A stretch of 19,793 bases of DNA, taken from contig MARA01000136.1 in NCBI GenBank assembly GCA_001792895.1, positions 1 through 19,793 of the forward strand. Reading direction: 5' to 3'. Under the pieces are notes generated by a model, which did no database searches, had not been told where the DNA came from, and saw nothing but the letters and a program-made list of their open reading frames with translations. Source of the stretch: Lentinus brumalis. Lineage: Eukaryota; Basidiomycota; Agaricomycetes; Polyporales; Polyporaceae. Shown here piece after piece: positions 17,520-19,793 of this stretch. The first letter of the stretch is position 1. Every line of letters starts with the position of its first letter. Position numbers and translations under genes: made by a program.

Positions 17520-19701
17520 ATGAACAGCACGCGTCACAAGCCGTCCTACGACGCGTTCCCCACGTCCTGAACAGCGGACTCGGACTCGACGCGTCTACGC
17601 GTATCCAAGAGCCTGCCCGCCCTCCTGGAAGTGAGCTCAGCAGAAGGTGTGTGCCGCTACGTGCAGACTGCGTGGTTGTGGGTACATACCGGCTGACTGT
17701 ACGATCCTACCCACAGCATCATCGCCGCTGCCGGATTCGAGACCGACGACCGCACACACTGCCATCAGTTCGAGTCTCGCCGCCGCCGCCGAGCAGTAGC
17801 TGCGGCATGTTGAGCAAGGCACGTACTGACATCGTCTGCCTCTGTCTAGCCTGGCTGACAGGTTCACTCACAGTTTACACTTCGACGTCGCTCGGCACGC
17901 TCGCCAGACATCTGCGTCGACGGCGAGGAACGCTGTATCGGGGTCCTCTGAGACGAGCAGGTCCCTTGCCAAGACGAGTCGCGCGTCGTCTGGCACGCAG
18001 TAGAGTTCACCAGACTTACCGTGTGGAGTAGATCCCGAGGTGAGTTGCTTACGCACATGGCGTATCATCGTATACTGTACTCACCTATCTGTTGGACTGC
18101 TGTAGGGGCCAGACCACGCCTTTCGGGACCCTCTACCGCTGGAAGAAGCGGCGCAACGTACCTCAAGGTTCTCAGAGACGCTGCACAGGCAGGTGCGAGG
18201 TGCGTCTCAGCACAACTCGTGGCGCATGATTCGTCCGACGCGCAGATCCAGTTACGTACGAGAACATCTCCGTATCGCATCACTTGCCGTGTCCGCCTCG
18301 AGTCCGAGGCTGTCGGCGGCTTGCCATGAGTCCGAGGTGTTCGCGTCGCGCCAGTTCCCAGCAGCCGCCAGTAGAGAGATAGACCAGAGTATGCTGAAGG
18401 GAACGAAGAAGTCCCGCGCAGAGCAGAGGCTGCAGAGCATTCGAAGACAGAGCAGAGAACACGCGGCGAGCGCGAGCGAAAGAACTGCTCGAGTTCGCAG
18501 TTGCGAGAGCGGCTTGCCTCTTTCGGAGGCATGACGTCACGCGTTGCGCGACTTCGACGAGGAAGGAGGCACTGACTGACCTTTCTTCTTTCAGGCTTCC
18601 GCGATGTCCTCAGACGGCGAGCACGACGCAGCCGGTGTCGAGCTCGCCGTCCCTGCTCGACAGCCCAGCACCATCCCCGGTATGTGCACATCGTCTGCTC
18701 ACTGTGCCCGTCGACGGCGACTCACCGGTTGGTTCACAGCGCGGCTTTCCGTCTCAAGTCGGCGCACGAAGCGCATATGGTCGGCCTGCGCGGTGACAGG
18801 CCTAGAGTCAGAGGTACGTACCGACGTGTTCAAGTTCTGTCTCGGGGCGAGTTCTGACGCAGCTCGTGTTGCAGGTGGCTGCCCGGTGCCCGTGTCGCTC
18901 GTGTGCGGCGTGTCGGGGAAGCGAGGAGGAGAGGCAGTGGTGGCAGCGGCGCGATGGTGGTGGGTGCGAAGAAGGCAGGAAGCGGCCCTCGGAGATGGCA
19001 TCTCGCCTGTCTCTGTAGGCGCCCATACTGCGAAGGTGCCGACTGGCAGAAGCTGGCTCCGTCGCACGCAAAGTCTGTGAGTATTGGTTTCACGGCTTCG
19101 TTTACTGTCCTCTGGTACTAATGCGCTATAGAAATTATTCGACGCGACCAGCAGCTGGCAGCCGGCTGCGCTGCGAGCTTCCCAGTGCAAGTTCCGCCAG
19201 GAAACCACCGTATGTAAGTACCTCCTCCATCGCTCGAGACGGACGCGCGAGTCCTGACGCACCTGCTCATGCAGGCTGCGCGCATGGCAGTAGCTGCCCC
19301 GCGTTCGGGCACTCCGGACGGCCTCCGAGTGAGACGGGCATCGAGAACGCGGATCTGGCCGCGTCGTTGCGGGTGAGTGTTCTCGTTTTCCCGGCAGAGT
19401 GTGAACTGTACTCACCGCCGTCGATCTGTCAGTGTTTCGGGCGGGTCGACACGCGCGGTACCGCAAGCACGCGGCTCGAGCAGCCCGGGCGGAGCCACAT
19501 TCTGCGCTCAAGTCAGCTCTCGGCGGCCAGACTAACCGTCATACCGGGCAGATTCTGGAGGCGAGAGCGCGACGGCGAGGCCCGGGCCGGCACGACGAGG
19601 AGAGGAGAGCAGGCGGACGAGGAGACGGCGGGGATGTCGGGCAGGCGGCGAGAGCGAGAGGCGAGAGGCTGCAGCGAGAGAGCGGGCCGAGGACTGCGTA
19701 G
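17520..19701 (+). CDS. Gene D, copy 2: multi-intron gene of unknown function
   Basis: Same exon-intron series as copy 1. Differences affect the reading: an extra C (TTCCCC near 17558) puts a stop after DAFPTS where copy 1 continues DAFPRPEQ. The intron after SLAAAAEQ (donor GTAGCT, TACTGAC branch, CTGTCTAG) leads in phase to HLADRFTHSLHFDVARHARQ, better than in copy 1. The exon at 18193-18534 gives a 113-codon frame, with AACHESEVFASRQFPAA about 40% of the way in. In the last exon about 14 extra nt keep FRAGRHARYRKHAARAA in frame with ALKSALGGQTNRHTGQ, whereas copy 1 shifts there. Ends near TAG 19699-19701. Confidence 0.45.
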
Positions 19702-19793
19702 TGTAGATCTGACTGTCAGTAGCCATAGCCGCAATCAAGAGCTTTGTCCGCGTACCTCGAGTGTGCCGTGTGCGATACAACGCAGAGAGGGCG

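Larger units (their letters stand above)
10646..19793. repeat. Large direct duplication, copy 2
   Basis: This is the second copy of the 9.1-kb-plus segment. Homology starts at the CAAAG near 10646, about 70 bp upstream of the SWI3-like start codon, and is still perfect at the last base of the window. The right end of the unit is therefore not seen. Compared with copy 1 it lacks about 143 nt inside gene B (near 14713-14735), and it has about 14 nt more in the last exon of gene D (near 19484). Gene B is open throughout here. If the unit is tandem, the sequence just right of the window should be another SWI3-like fragment; if not, unique DNA. Confidence 0.95.

Noticed and set aside
1..19793. The duplication as a known DNA transposon or LTR element
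   Set aside because: No terminal inverted repeats, LTRs, target duplications, or conserved transposase or polymerase motifs could be seen in any frame. The unit ends are not visible, so this is not excluded, only unsupported.
1..19793. The two copies as the same locus assembled twice
   Set aside because: A 143-nt length difference in gene B and many substitutions at about 3200-4450 and 5800-6450 show real divergence. Allelic copies wrongly joined remain possible but less likely.
1..19793. tRNA, rRNA or CRISPR features
   Set aside because: No cloverleaf with conserved TTCGA arm, no rRNA core strings and no short regularly spaced direct repeats with unique spacers were found by eye.

Overview
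The window looks like nuclear DNA of a filamentous basidiomycete. Evidence: about 55-60% GC, dense short introns of 47-92 nt with GT..AG ends, and TACTAAC/TACTGAC/CTGAC-type branch sites close to the acceptors. The one recognisable protein is a SWI3/RSC8/SMARCC SWIRM-domain protein. There is no bacterial operon layout, rRNA, tRNA, CRISPR array or recognisable transposase. The basidiomycete assignment is inference; eukaryote is certain from the spliced SWIRM gene.

Layout: the window is dominated by one very large direct duplication. Copy 1 runs from the left edge to at least 9134. Copy 2 runs from about 10646 to the right edge, at an offset of 10643-10659 bp. Both outer ends touch the window edges, so the true unit may be longer and could be a tandem array with a period near 10.65 kb. 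Between the copies (about 9135-10645) lies a minus-strand 5' fragment of a SWI3/RSC8-type chromatin-remodelling subunit.

Each copy has the same order. (1) A cluster of TTACTTAC octamers. (2) Gene A, plus strand, GC-rich and spliced, running into about 320-bp tandem repeats. (3) Gene B, minus strand, very intron-rich and convergent with A. (4) A CT-rich, hairpin-containing upstream region. (5) Gene C, minus strand, small, with one well-supported intron. (6) A lower-GC, more diverged stretch with a possible small plus-strand secretory-like exon. (7) Gene D, plus strand, with at least eight introns and a basic, Glu-rich C-terminus. I recognise none of A-D as a known family.

The most useful result is in gene B of copy 2: ten exons joined by nine GT-AG introns give one uninterrupted frame of about 394 codons, while the copy 1 version is broken. 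The recurring theme is single-base loss or gain in homopolymers. The SWIRM gene needs about five one-base restorations. Gene A frameshifts in the two copies fall at different places, so each copy is open where the other is broken. This fits unpolished long-read sequence at least as well as pseudogenisation, so most 'broken' calls below are provisional. Other differences are not explained this way: a 143-nt length difference in gene B and many substitutions around 5800-6200/16370-16700. The two copies are therefore genuine diverged paralogous segments and not one locus assembled twice.
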